Assembly (NCBI GenBank): GCA_039184335.1
Contig: JBCDBD010000008.1
Coordinates: forward strand, 1-64,000
DNA: 64,000 nt
Origin: JBCDBD01 sp039184335
GTDB lineage: Bacteria; Bacteroidota; Bacteroidia; Flavobacteriales; Flavobacteriaceae
Direction: 5' to 3'
Both the position numbers and the translations under genes were made by a program. The first letter of the stretch is position 1, and each line of letters opens with the position of its first letter. The notes beneath the pieces were generated by a model that worked only from the letters and a program-made list of their open reading frames with translations, was not told the DNA's origin and did no database searches. Shown here piece by piece: positions 26,121 through 34,347 of the stretch.

Positions 26121-27074
26121 ATGAAAGTAACAGAACACATAAAACGTGCAAAGGGAACAACCCTGTTTACCTTTGAAATTATACCTCCGGTGAAAGGCAG
26201 AAGCATTCAAGAGCTTTATGACAATATAGATCCGTTGATGGAATTCAATCCCCAGTTTATTGATGTGACCACATCACGGGAAGAATACGTCTACATTGAC
26301 CGAGATGGGTTGTTGGATAAAAAATTGACGCGAATGCGACCCGGCACCCTTGGTATCTGTGCTTCCATAACGCATAAATATGATATTGATACCATACCCC
26401 ATGTGCTCTGTGGAGGGTTTACCAAAGAAGAGACAGAATACCTTTTGGTAGATTGTCACTATTTGGGTATTGATAATGTGATGGCACTTCGTGGCGATGC
26501 CATGAAAGAGGAAAAATATTTTGAGCCTACCAATGGGGGTCACCATTACGCCTCAGACTTAGTAGGTCAAATCAAGGAATTGAACTGTGGCAATTATTTA
26601 CATGAGGTTATTGAGACCGACAATTGCCCTAATTTTTGCATAGGCGTGGCAGGATATCCTGAAAAGCATATGGAAGCCCCTTCCCTAAAATCAGACTTAA
26701 AACGATTGAAGCAAAAGGTAGATTTAGGAGCAGATTATGTGGTGACCCAAATGTTTTTTGACAACCAAAAGTTCTTTGCATTTGTAGATGCAGCCCGAAA
26801 AATGGGTATTGAAGTGCCTATCATTCCTGGAATCAAGCCCATTGCCATAAAAAAACACCTACAATTGCTGCCCCAAGTCTTTCGGGTAGATATTCCAGAA
26901 GATTTGGTAGATGCCGTAGAAGGTTGTAAAACCAATAAAGAAGTGCGTCAAGTAGGCATAGAATGGGCCATTCAACAGTCTAAGGAATTGAAGCGTGCCG
27001 GGGTGCCCGTATTGCACTATTATTCCATGGGAAAATCAGATAACATTAAAGCGATTGCCAAAGAGTTGTTCTAG
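26121..27074 (+). CDS. metF: Methylenetetrahydrofolate reductase
   Basis: 317-residue FAD enzyme reducing methylene-THF to methyl-THF for MetH. N-terminal TFEIIPPVKGRS with the catalytic Glu, LALRGD-type segment (NVMALRGDAMKEE), GVAGYPEKHMEAPS, GADYVVTQMFFDN and PIIPGIKPI. ATG 26121 is one base after the metH stop, matches the family start, and gives the usual length; an in-frame start at 26049 would lie inside metH. Last gene of the SAM-I-controlled operon. Confidence 0.95.
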   Translation: MKVTEHIKRAKGTTLFTFEIIPPVKGRSIQELYDNIDPLMEFNPQFIDVTTSREEYVYIDRDGLLDKKLTRMRPGTLGICASITHKYDIDTIPHVLCGGFTKEETEYLLVDCHYLGIDNVMALRGDAMKEEKYFEPTNGGHHYASDLVGQIKELNCGNYLHEVIETDNCPNFCIGVAGYPEKHMEAPSLKSDLKRLKQKVDLGADYVVTQMFFDNQKFFAFVDAARKMGIEVPIIPGIKPIAIKKHLQLLPQVFRVDIPEDLVDAVEGCKTNKEVRQVGIEWAIQQSKELKRAGVPVLHYYSMGKSDNIKAIAKELF

Positions 27075-27109
27075 CAACCTTCGACGAAATATTCCTACTT
27101 TTATGCCCC

Positions 27110-28210
27110 ATGAGGTATCTGCCCATTTTTTGCTTGCTATGTGGCCTGACCCATGTTTTTTCACAAAAGGGCGAACCTCAGGTGAAATATACTTTGGATA
27201 TCAGTCAGTTCTATGGATCGATTCTACGCCATAATACCGATATCTCACACTTGATCACGGATCATCCTGGCGGTATCATCATAGGCTACAATCGCAAACG
27301 GTATGGGCATGAAGATTGGGAAGCAGCATATGGGTATCCAGATACCGGTTTTTCATTTGCCTATCAAAACATGAACAATGCCACTTTAGGTGAAAACTAC
27401 GGATTGTATGCCCATTACAATTTTTACTTTTTTAAAAGAAATGTACAATTTAGAATAGGTCAGGGTATTGCTTATAACACCAATCCGTATGATAAGGTTG
27501 AAAATTTTCGCAATAACGCTTATGGTTCCCATCTGTTGAGCTCGACCATGGCCATGATCAATTACCACAAAGAAAATCTGGTTGCAGGTTTGGGGGTCAA
27601 AGCTGGGGTTTCATTGATCCATTATTCAAATGCCAACTTTAAGGCTCCAAATACCTCTACGAACACGTTCGCTTTCAATTTAGGATTGACCTATGATTTG
27701 GACAAAAGTAGGATTGTTGAGTATCAAAAACCCCAAAAAAATGAAAAAATAAGTGAACCTATAAGGTATAATATCGTGTTGCGCAGTGGTGTGAATGAGA
27801 GTGATAACATCAATTCAGGACAATACGGATTTTGGATTTTCTCAACTTATGCAGATAAGCGATTGGGCAATAAAAGTGCAGTTCAATTGGGCACTGAAAT
27901 TTTCTTTTCCAATTTCTTAAAAGAACTGATACGATTTCAATCGATTTCCTTTCCTGAATTGAATGTGGATGCAGATACCGACTTTAAAAGGGTAGGGTTG
28001 TTCGCGGGCCATGAGCTTTTTATCAATACATTGAGTGTCGTGACCCAGTTTGGATATTATGTCTATTATCCTTTTGATTTTGAAGGACGTACCTATATCC
28101 GAATAGGACTGAAACGGTATTTTGGGAAAAAGTTATTCGGTGCAATAACGTTGAAATCCCATGGGGCGAAAGCCGAAACCGTTGAATTTGGGATCGGTGT
28201 TAGGTTATAG
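27110..28210 (+). CDS. PagL-like lipid A 3-O-deacylase / acyloxyacyl hydrolase family outer-membrane protein
   Basis: 366-residue protein with signal peptide (about residues 1-19, ending HVFSQ) and many amphipathic strands, consistent with a beta-barrel. The segment GVSLIHYSNANFK contains the His-x-Ser-Asn of the PagL active site. PagL removes the 3-O acyl chain from lipid A in the outer membrane; activity here is inferred from the motif. The C-terminal half is longer than PagL (about 170 residues), as in other Bacteroidota members, so an extra domain or a larger barrel is present. It starts 35 nt after metF and could be read through from it. Confidence 0.75.
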   Translation: MRYLPIFCLLCGLTHVFSQKGEPQVKYTLDISQFYGSILRHNTDISHLITDHPGGIIIGYNRKRYGHEDWEAAYGYPDTGFSFAYQNMNNATLGENYGLYAHYNFYFFKRNVQFRIGQGIAYNTNPYDKVENFRNNAYGSHLLSSTMAMINYHKENLVAGLGVKAGVSLIHYSNANFKAPNTSTNTFAFNLGLTYDLDKSRIVEYQKPQKNEKISEPIRYNIVLRSGVNESDNINSGQYGFWIFSTYADKRLGNKSAVQLGTEIFFSNFLKELIRFQSISFPELNVDADTDFKRVGLFAGHELFINTLSVVTQFGYYVYYPFDFEGRTYIRIGLKRYFGKKLFGAITLKSHGAKAETVEFGIGVRL

Positions 28211-28251
28211 TAATGTGTGTGGTATTTAGAGGATACTAATGTGACATAAAC

Positions 28252-29061
28252 ATGAAGATAGTGTTATTTCGAATTTTGGTCAGAAAAATGAATCTTGTCC
28301 CAAATATGGTTTGTAGGTCATCCCCTATGTTTTTTTTGCTATTGCTACTATCCTGTAATGGCGAGAATGTTCCTGACTGCTTTCAAAATTCGGGCGATAT
28401 GGTTCGACAGACCGTTGAAGTACCAGAATTTTCAACCATAACCGTTTTCGAAAACCTGAATTTGGTATTGAAACAAGGGGCCATGCAACAGGTTGAAATA
28501 GAAACCGGTGAATTCTTGTTGCCCGAGGTCAAAGCCCGGGTAGAGGGCAATCGGTTGCTGCTTAGAAACAACAATACCTGTAACTTGGTACGTGATTATG
28601 GTCTGACCACGGTATATGTGACTTCCCCAGATATTTCTGAAGTACGTAGCGGTACAGGACTTCTTATTTCAAGTGATGGGATACTGAATTACCCAGAACT
28701 TTCTTTGCTTTCAGAAAGTTTCAGCAATACTGAGGCTGAAACGACAGATGGTTCCTTTGATTTGGAAGTAGCATCAGAAAGCGTTCAAATAGTAACCAAC
28801 GGAATTGCCTATTTTCAACTTCAGGGTACTGCGACTAATTTTAATGTAACCATCGCTGCAGGCGATTCCCGTATTGAGGCTGAAGGATTGGTGGCCCAAA
28901 ATGTAAGTTTGAACCATCGAGGGTCCAACGATTTATTGGTCAATCCCCAACAGCGGTTGAGTGGTGTCATTCGTGGCATAGGGGATGTCATCAGTTTTAC
29001 CCGCCCATCAGATGTTGAGGTTGAAGAACTGTTCAATGGCCGTCTTATTTTTAGGGACTGA
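28252..29061 (+). CDS. GIN-domain (DUF2807) lipoprotein
   Basis: 269-residue predicted lipoprotein. A hydrophobic stretch ends in the lipobox LLSC, which with the start at 28252 lies unusually far in (about residue 35); internal ATGs at 28288 or 28306 would give a more normal signal. After it come right-handed beta-helix-like repeats of the head-GIN/DUF2807 domain (FSTITVFENLNLVLKQG, then ISEVRSGTG). The family is surface exposed in Bacteroidota; function unknown. A second GIN protein is at 35588. Confidence 0.8.
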   Translation: MKIVLFRILVRKMNLVPNMVCRSSPMFFLLLLLSCNGENVPDCFQNSGDMVRQTVEVPEFSTITVFENLNLVLKQGAMQQVEIETGEFLLPEVKARVEGNRLLLRNNNTCNLVRDYGLTTVYVTSPDISEVRSGTGLLISSDGILNYPELSLLSESFSNTEAETTDGSFDLEVASESVQIVTNGIAYFQLQGTATNFNVTIAAGDSRIEAEGLVAQNVSLNHRGSNDLLVNPQQRLSGVIRGIGDVISFTRPSDVEVEELFNGRLIFRD

Positions 29062-29156
29062 TCCGAAAAACCAAGGTTACACTACAGCTTGAATATAGAA
29101 ATATATGGAAAGTTGTGTTGTTTTTCATAATATTCAAGATAACAAAATAAGGCACA

Positions 29157-30245
29157 TTGGCAGTGATACTTTCCTACATTAAAAATCTTTTCGGCACAGC
29201 ACCTAAACGAATTGTTTTAGAGGGGTTGGACGGATTGGAAAAAACAAATGCCCGTTTTCATAATCTTGTAGTTGAAAACCAGGTTCCAGGAATAGCAGTG
29301 ACCATTCTTAAAAATGGAAAAACACTGCTTCAAAAAAGCTATGGATATGCGAATTTGAATGATAGGGTGCCCATTGATGTGGAACGTACCATTTTTAGGA
29401 TTGCGAGTATTTCGAAATGCATTACCGGATTGGCCCTAGGGAAAATGGTTGAGGAAGGAATTGTGGATTTTGATGCCTGTTTTCATGATTACGTGCCCTA
29501 TTACCCTAAAAAACTGCATCATTTTACCTTGCGTCAATTGGCAAGCCATACTGCGGGTATTCGTGGGTACCGTGGCAAGGAGTACGCCTTGAACCGGCCT
29601 TATTCAATCAAGGAAAGCATTGCGGTCTTTCAAGATGAACCATTGGTGTTTGAACCGGGTAAAGGGTATCTGTACAGCAGTTTTGATTTTGTATTGCTCT
29701 CTTTGGCCATGCAAGAAGCGAGTGGCATACCTTTCGAAACCTATGCAAAAGAAAAAGTGCTGTTACCATTAGGAATGGAAAATACATTTTCCCCGTCTTT
29801 ATCAGGAATGCCATTTCGAACACAGCGAAAAATACCCAAAGCGGAATTTTATAGCAAAACCGCAATGGGCTTTAAAAATGCAGTTCAGGTCAATAACTTC
29901 TATAAACTTGCAGGTGGGGGATATCTTTCTACCAGTGCCGACATTGCTGCTATGGGCCAGGCCATTTTAAGGCAACGGTTACTAAAAAAAGAGACCTATG
30001 ACCAATTGCTTACTTCTCAAATAGTCGCTGGTAAACCTACATATTATGGACTCGGGTTTCAGGTAAGCCAAGATGCACAAAGAAGATCCTTTGTGGGCCA
30101 TGTGGGCAACAGTGTGGGGGCATACACCAATTTTTATATTTATCCCGAAGAGAAAACGGTGGTTTCCGTATTGATCAACTGTACAGATCCAAAGGTGCAG
30201 ATAGATTTAGATAAAGCATTCAGTGATTTGATGTCAACTCTGTAA
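29157..30245 (+). CDS. Serine hydrolase, class C beta-lactamase/PBP4-like family
   Basis: 362-residue hydrolase with the S-x-x-K nucleophile in RIASISKCITG, the Y-x-S motif in YLYSSFDF and HVGNSVGAY in the place of the KTG-like triad. No cleavable signal peptide is evident. Such proteins are D-aminopeptidases, esterases or peptidoglycan hydrolases; the substrate is unknown. No ATG is available at the N-terminus: TTG 29157 or GTG 29163 are the candidates. The 3' end overlaps the convergent gldA by 26 nt. Confidence 0.82.
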   Translation: MAVILSYIKNLFGTAPKRIVLEGLDGLEKTNARFHNLVVENQVPGIAVTILKNGKTLLQKSYGYANLNDRVPIDVERTIFRIASISKCITGLALGKMVEEGIVDFDACFHDYVPYYPKKLHHFTLRQLASHTAGIRGYRGKEYALNRPYSIKESIAVFQDEPLVFEPGKGYLYSSFDFVLLSLAMQEASGIPFETYAKEKVLLPLGMENTFSPSLSGMPFRTQRKIPKAEFYSKTAMGFKNAVQVNNFYKLAGGGYLSTSADIAAMGQAILRQRLLKKETYDQLLTSQIVAGKPTYYGLGFQVSQDAQRRSFVGHVGNSVGAYTNFYIYPEEKTVVSVLINCTDPKVQIDLDKAFSDLMSTL

Positions 30246-31119
30246 ACAAACTTTCCAAGTTCTTGTTCTTACGGCTCAGTTGTAAGGTCTTGAGTTGGTG
30301 GTCATGTGCAAAGTCAAAAACGGTAGGGCGCATGTCTTTTTCGGTATCAAAGATAATTTCATAAACAAACCCACCTGTATTTGTCACCGATGTTGCGTGG
30401 GGCAGTTGGTGTAACAACACTTCTTCTACGCGATAATCAAATTCCACTTCGATGATTTGCTGCCCCGCTTCCCGTAGCACTTCCAATTTTTTATCCGCAA
30501 CAATCTTTCCTTTGTTGATGATGATGGCACGGTCACATACCGATTCCACTTCCTTCATAATATGGGTAGACAGCAAAATGGTTTTTTCCTTTCCGATTTC
30601 ACGAATCAATTTTCGAATTTCAATGAGTTGGTTGGGATCCAATCCTGTTGTGGGCTCATCCAATATCAAAACTTCAGGATTGTGTAAAAGGGCCGCTGCC
30701 AACCCTACACGTTGTCGGTATCCTTTTGAGAGCTGACCGATTTTTTTATGGGCTTCAGGGGTAAGGCCGGTCTGGGCAATGACCTTCGAAATTCTGGATT
30801 TGTCTACCTTGTAAACTGATGCATTGAAGCTTAGGTATTCCTTTACATACATCTCTGTGTACAACGGATTGTGCTCGGGCAGGTATCCTATACTTTTTTG
30901 TACATCACGTTGTTGTTTATGAATGTCAAATCCGTTTACAGTAGCAACCCCTGAATCTGCTTTGTAGTAGGTGGTCAAAATACGCATCATAGTTGATTTT
31001 CCTGCCCCATTGGGCCCCAAGAAGCCAACAACCTCTCCTTTTTGAATGGTAAATGAAATATTGTTCAATGCTTTTTGCTTGCCAAAGGTCTTGGTGATAT
31101 TTTGTACAGTTATGGACAT
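30220..31119 (-). CDS. gldA: Gliding motility ABC transporter ATP-binding protein
   Basis: 299-residue ABC ATPase. Walker A GPNGAGKST at about residue 36, signature LSKGYRQRVGLA, Walker B VLILDEPTTGLDP, and switch His in LLSTHIMKEVE. In Flavobacterium GldA works with GldF and GldG as a transporter needed for gliding; gldF/gldG are not in the window. Full length. Its terminal 26 nt overlap the convergent serine hydrolase gene. The promoter is probably at 31137-31144. Confidence 0.9.
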   Translation of the reverse strand: MSITVQNITKTFGKQKALNNISFTIQKGEVVGFLGPNGAGKSTMMRILTTYYKADSGVATVNGFDIHKQQRDVQKSIGYLPEHNPLYTEMYVKEYLSFNASVYKVDKSRISKVIAQTGLTPEAHKKIGQLSKGYRQRVGLAAALLHNPEVLILDEPTTGLDPNQLIEIRKLIREIGKEKTILLSTHIMKEVESVCDRAIIINKGKIVADKKLEVLREAGQQIIEVEFDYRVEEVLLHQLPHATSVTNTGGFVYEIIFDTEKDMRPTVFDFAHDHQLKTLQLSRKNKNLESLFTELTSNH

Positions 31120-31136
31120 TCAAGCTGATTTGGGTT

Positions 31137-31144
31137 CAAAAATA
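31137..31144 (-). promoter_or_regulatory. Candidate -7 element for gldA
   Basis: On the minus strand the sequence is TATTTTTG, matching TAnnTTTG, 18 nt before the gldA start. A TTG (minus strand, 31171-31169) is 24 nt further upstream, slightly long spacing. Confidence 0.45.
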
Positions 31145-31331
31145 GAACAATATTGAATGTGGTGCATACAATATTGGTGTTTGATGGGAATTTCATTTTA
31201 GCAATAAACCATAGAGATCACCAAGTAATTTTCAACAAAAATTGATAATCCGCTAAAAATCAAAAAAATTCACGGATTCTCTTTGAATTCTCAACGGAAT
31301 GCCTAATCTTAGCCCATGATTTAAGATTGTA

Positions 31332-31403
31332 ATGACGAAAATGTATTTCTGGAACGGTTTTTATTTCTACTTCTTTTACCAAAGAGGTACGGGACTGTTC
31401 TAA
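31332..31403 (+). CDS. Phe/Tyr-rich leader peptide of the aromatic amino acid operon
   Basis: A 23-codon ORF (ATG 31332, TAA 31401) too short for ordinary gene finding. It begins MTKMYFWNG, continues FYFYFFY and ends QRGTGLF: six Phe, four Tyr and one Trp, so 11 of 23 residues are aromatic. It lies directly upstream of a terminator hairpin and of prephenate dehydratase, the classic position of an attenuation leader peptide such as enterobacterial PheL. When Phe- or Tyr-tRNA is scarce the ribosome should stall at codons 10-16 (31359-31379) and leave 31390-31396 free for the antiterminator. The peptide itself needs no function. Confidence 0.85.
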   Translation: MTKMYFWNGFYFYFFYQRGTGLF

Positions 31404-31460
31404 AATACGCTTAGTATAAAACCAAATAAAGTCCCGATTAGATTTCGGGGCTTTTTTTTT
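31390..31460 (+). promoter_or_regulatory. Transcription attenuator (antiterminator/terminator) before pheA
   Basis: Terminator: AGTCCCGA (31430-31437) pairs with TCGGGGCT (31445-31452, one G-U pair), 7-nt loop, then nine T. Competing antiterminator: CGGGACT (31390-31396, in the last codons of the leader peptide) is perfectly complementary to AGTCCCG (31430-31436). A ribosome at the leader stop codon covers 31390-31396 and allows the terminator; a stalled ribosome allows the antiterminator. The two structures use the same strand and so exclude each other. I see no strong promoter in 31145-31331, though a weak TCTCTTTG occurs at 31278-31285. Confidence 0.85.
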
Positions 31461-31504
31461 GAATACAGTTCTGCACATATTTTTTGGTGCAAGTAAAAAG
31501 AAAT

Positions 31505-32335
31505 ATGGGCTTAAAAGTTGCCATACAGGGTGTAAAAGGAAGCAATCACCATCAAGTTGCCAAAGACTTTTTTGGTGAAGGCATTCAGTTGGTGGAATGT
31601 CTTTCATTCGATGCCATGATAGACACTTTATTGGATGGGACCGCTGATCAAGGGGTCATGGCCATTGAAAATTCCATTGCAGGGTCTATAATACCGAACT
31701 ATAACCTGATTTATCATAATGCAATCCATATCATTGGAGAACACTATTTGAGCATTCACCATCATCTGATGGTACTTAAAGGGCAGAAAATTGAAAATGT
31801 CAGTGAGGTACGTACGCATCCTATGGCACTTTTACAATGTAAGGCGTTTTTGAAAAAATATCCACACATCAAATTGGTCGAAGACGTAGATACTGCAGAA
31901 ACCGCGAAACGGATCCAAGAAGAACAGTGGGCCCATGTTGCTGCAATAGCCCCCCAAATGGCGGCCGAATTGTATGATTTGGAAATTATAGCACCAGAAA
32001 TACAGACGATCAAGAACAATGCGACACGTTTTATTGTTTTAAAAAAACAAAATAAACTTCTTCCAAAGGAAGAAATCAATAAGGCATCGCTACGTTTTAT
32101 AACCGATCATAAACGTGGCAGCCTGGCAACAGTCTTAAATGTAATGAGCGATTGCAACATGAACCTGACCAAGATTCAGTCGTTGCCAGTTATTGAGACC
32201 CCATGGAAATATGCCTTTTTTGTGGATGTTACCTTTGAGGCCTACGATAATTTTGTCAAGGCCAAATCACTGTTGCAGATCATGTCAGAAGACTTCAGGG
32301 TTTTGGGGGAATACAAAAACGCGCTACTGTCATGA
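31505..32335 (+). CDS. pheA: Prephenate dehydratase
   Basis: 276-residue enzyme converting prephenate to phenylpyruvate for phenylalanine. Catalytic domain: AIQGVKGSNHHQVAKDFF, AIENSIAGSI and the Thr-Arg-Phe motif in NNATRFIVL; C-terminal ACT domain (GSLATVLNVMSDCNMNLTKIQSLP) expected to bind phenylalanine for feedback inhibition. It is monofunctional: chorismate mutase is fused to DAHP synthase three genes on. ATG 31505 matches the family start. First structural gene after the attenuator; its 3' end overlaps the aminotransferase start by 4 nt (ATGA). Confidence 0.94.
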   Translation: MGLKVAIQGVKGSNHHQVAKDFFGEGIQLVECLSFDAMIDTLLDGTADQGVMAIENSIAGSIIPNYNLIYHNAIHIIGEHYLSIHHHLMVLKGQKIENVSEVRTHPMALLQCKAFLKKYPHIKLVEDVDTAETAKRIQEEQWAHVAAIAPQMAAELYDLEIIAPEIQTIKNNATRFIVLKKQNKLLPKEEINKASLRFITDHKRGSLATVLNVMSDCNMNLTKIQSLPVIETPWKYAFFVDVTFEAYDNFVKAKSLLQIMSEDFRVLGEYKNALLS

Positions 32336-33474
32336 ACACAGCTGATAGATTACAAAGTGTACAAGAATATTACTTCTCGAAAAAGTTGCGTGAAGTGAGG
32401 GGCTTGATGGCCAATGGCAAGCCCATTATCAATATGGGTATTGGTAGCCCTGACCTGGCACCTTCCCTACAGGTGCTGGAAACACTTAAGGCAGCGGTTG
32501 CCGATTCTGGGGCACATCAATATCAAAGTTATCAGGGCCTACCTGAATTGCGTAGCGCAATTGCGAATTTTTATCTAGAAAAATTTGGGGTAAAAATTTC
32601 CCCTGACCAAGAGGTTTTGCCCTTAATGGGCTCAAAAGAGGGTATCATGCACATCAGTATGGCCTTTTTAAATGTAGCGGATGAAGTTTTGATTCCAAAT
32701 CCAGGATATCCAACGTATGCCGCAGTCACCCGTTTAGTGGGCGCTGTTCCAAGAACCTATGATCTAAAGGCAGAAAAGGGTTGGTTTCCTGATTTGGATG
32801 CCTTGGCAAAGCAAGATCTGACCAAAGTAAAATTGATGTGGGTGAGCTATCCGCACATGCCAACCGGTGCGATAGCTACAAAGGCACAGCTTAAGGCTTT
32901 GGTCGAGTTTGCCAAGACACATCATATTTTGTTGGTCAATGACAATCCGTACAGTTTTGTGCTGACCAAAAACCCGATCAGTTTATTGTCCATTGAAGAG
33001 GCAAAAGACCACGCATTGGAACTAAACTCATTGAGCAAGACCTTTAATATGGCCGGTTGGCGCGTAGGTATGGTATTGGGCAATAAAACACATGTCAATG
33101 CGGTTCTCAAGGTCAAAAGCAATATGGATTCTGGCATGTTCTATGGCATCCAAAAAGGTGCTATTGCCGCCTTGCAGAGCGGAAAGGAATGGTTTGAAAA
33201 TTTAGATGCCATTTATTCAAAAAGAAGGGAATTGGTATTTGGGCTCGTTGAGAAGATGAACTGCGCTTACGATCATAAGGCTGTTGGTATGTTCGTATGG
33301 GCCAAGTTGCCGAAAAACGCAAAACCTGCAGAAGAGTTTATAGATGAAGTACTCTATGAAAATCACGTTTTCATAGCCCCAGGAACCATTTTTGGAACCA
33401 ATGGTGAAGGCTATATTCGATTTTCATTGTGCGTAAAAGAAGAAAAGATAAAGGAGGCTATTGAAAGATTTTGA
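32332..33474 (+). CDS. Class I/II PLP aminotransferase (probable aromatic/aspartate aminotransferase)
   Basis: 380-residue fold-type I aminotransferase. Substrate segment INMGIGSPDLAPS, PNPGYPTYA, ND-Pro-Tyr motif VNDNPYSFVL, and PLP Lys in SLSKTFNMAGWRVGM. Related to LL-diaminopimelate/aspartate aminotransferases by sequence, but between pheA and tyrA it most likely transaminates phenylpyruvate and 4-hydroxyphenylpyruvate. Translationally coupled to pheA by an ATGA overlap and 3 nt before tyrA. Confidence 0.88.
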   Translation: MNTADRLQSVQEYYFSKKLREVRGLMANGKPIINMGIGSPDLAPSLQVLETLKAAVADSGAHQYQSYQGLPELRSAIANFYLEKFGVKISPDQEVLPLMGSKEGIMHISMAFLNVADEVLIPNPGYPTYAAVTRLVGAVPRTYDLKAEKGWFPDLDALAKQDLTKVKLMWVSYPHMPTGAIATKAQLKALVEFAKTHHILLVNDNPYSFVLTKNPISLLSIEEAKDHALELNSLSKTFNMAGWRVGMVLGNKTHVNAVLKVKSNMDSGMFYGIQKGAIAALQSGKEWFENLDAIYSKRRELVFGLVEKMNCAYDHKAVGMFVWAKLPKNAKPAEEFIDEVLYENHVFIAPGTIFGTNGEGYIRFSLCVKEEKIKEAIERF

Positions 33475-33477
33475 CTT

Positions 33478-34338
33478 ATGAATGTATTTGTAATCGGAAT
33501 AGGGTTGATTGGGGGATCTTTTGCAAAGGATATCAAAAAGCAGTATCACAAGGTAAAGGTCTATGGTATTGATGTCAATGCGTTGCATTTGAATGAGGCA
33601 TTGGAATTGGATTTGATAGATGAAAAGGCCACTTATACAGAACTGTCGCAAGCTGACATGGTACTGGTTTCGATTCCGGTAGATGTGCTTGTAGTGGAGA
33701 TGCCCAAAATTTTGGATGCTGTGCGTGATGATGCCATTGTCATTGATGCCGGTTCTACCAAGGCATTGGTCTGCAAAACGGTTGAAAACCACTCAAAGCG
33801 ACGAAATTTTTTGGCCTGTCACCCTATAGCGGGAACCGAGTTTTCAGGTCCTTCTGCCGCTATTGAAGGGTTATATGAAGGAAAGACCAATATCATTTGC
33901 GAGGTTGAAAAAACAGCATTTAAGCTACAAGAAAAGGCCTTGGATCTATTTCAACGATTGGGCATGCGCATACGCTACATGAATCCCAAGGCGCATGACA
34001 AGCATATTGCCTATGTCTCCCATTTGTCACACATCAGTTCGTTTATGTTAGGTAAAACGGTTATTGAAAAAGAGAAGAATGAGCGTGATATATTTGATAT
34101 GGCCGGTAGTGGCTTCGAAAGCACCGTGCGTTTGGCAAAAAGCTCTCCCGATATGTGGGCCCCAATCTTTGAACAGAACAAGTCGAATGTGATTGAAACA
34201 CTGGAAGAATACATTCAAAATCTGGAAGAATTTAAAAGATTTATTGAAAAAGACGATTTCAAATCGGTTTATGACGAGATGAACAATACCAATAGAATAA
34301 AAGAAATTTTAAAAGGAATACCACTTACTAAAATCTAG
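33478..34338 (+). CDS. tyrA: Prephenate dehydrogenase
   Basis: 286-residue NAD(P)-dependent enzyme that oxidatively decarboxylates prephenate to 4-hydroxyphenylpyruvate for tyrosine. Rossmann motif GIGLIGGSFAKDI; catalytic His region in ACHPIAGTEFSGPSAA; helical domain with HDKHIAYVSHLSHISSF. No ACT or mutase domain is attached. With pheA in the same operon it competes for prephenate, so the shared attenuator would set both branches together. Confidence 0.93.
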   Translation: MNVFVIGIGLIGGSFAKDIKKQYHKVKVYGIDVNALHLNEALELDLIDEKATYTELSQADMVLVSIPVDVLVVEMPKILDAVRDDAIVIDAGSTKALVCKTVENHSKRRNFLACHPIAGTEFSGPSAAIEGLYEGKTNIICEVEKTAFKLQEKALDLFQRLGMRIRYMNPKAHDKHIAYVSHLSHISSFMLGKTVIEKEKNERDIFDMAGSGFESTVRLAKSSPDMWAPIFEQNKSNVIETLEEYIQNLEEFKRFIEKDDFKSVYDEMNNTNRIKEILKGIPLTKI

Positions 34339-34347
34339 AACATACCT

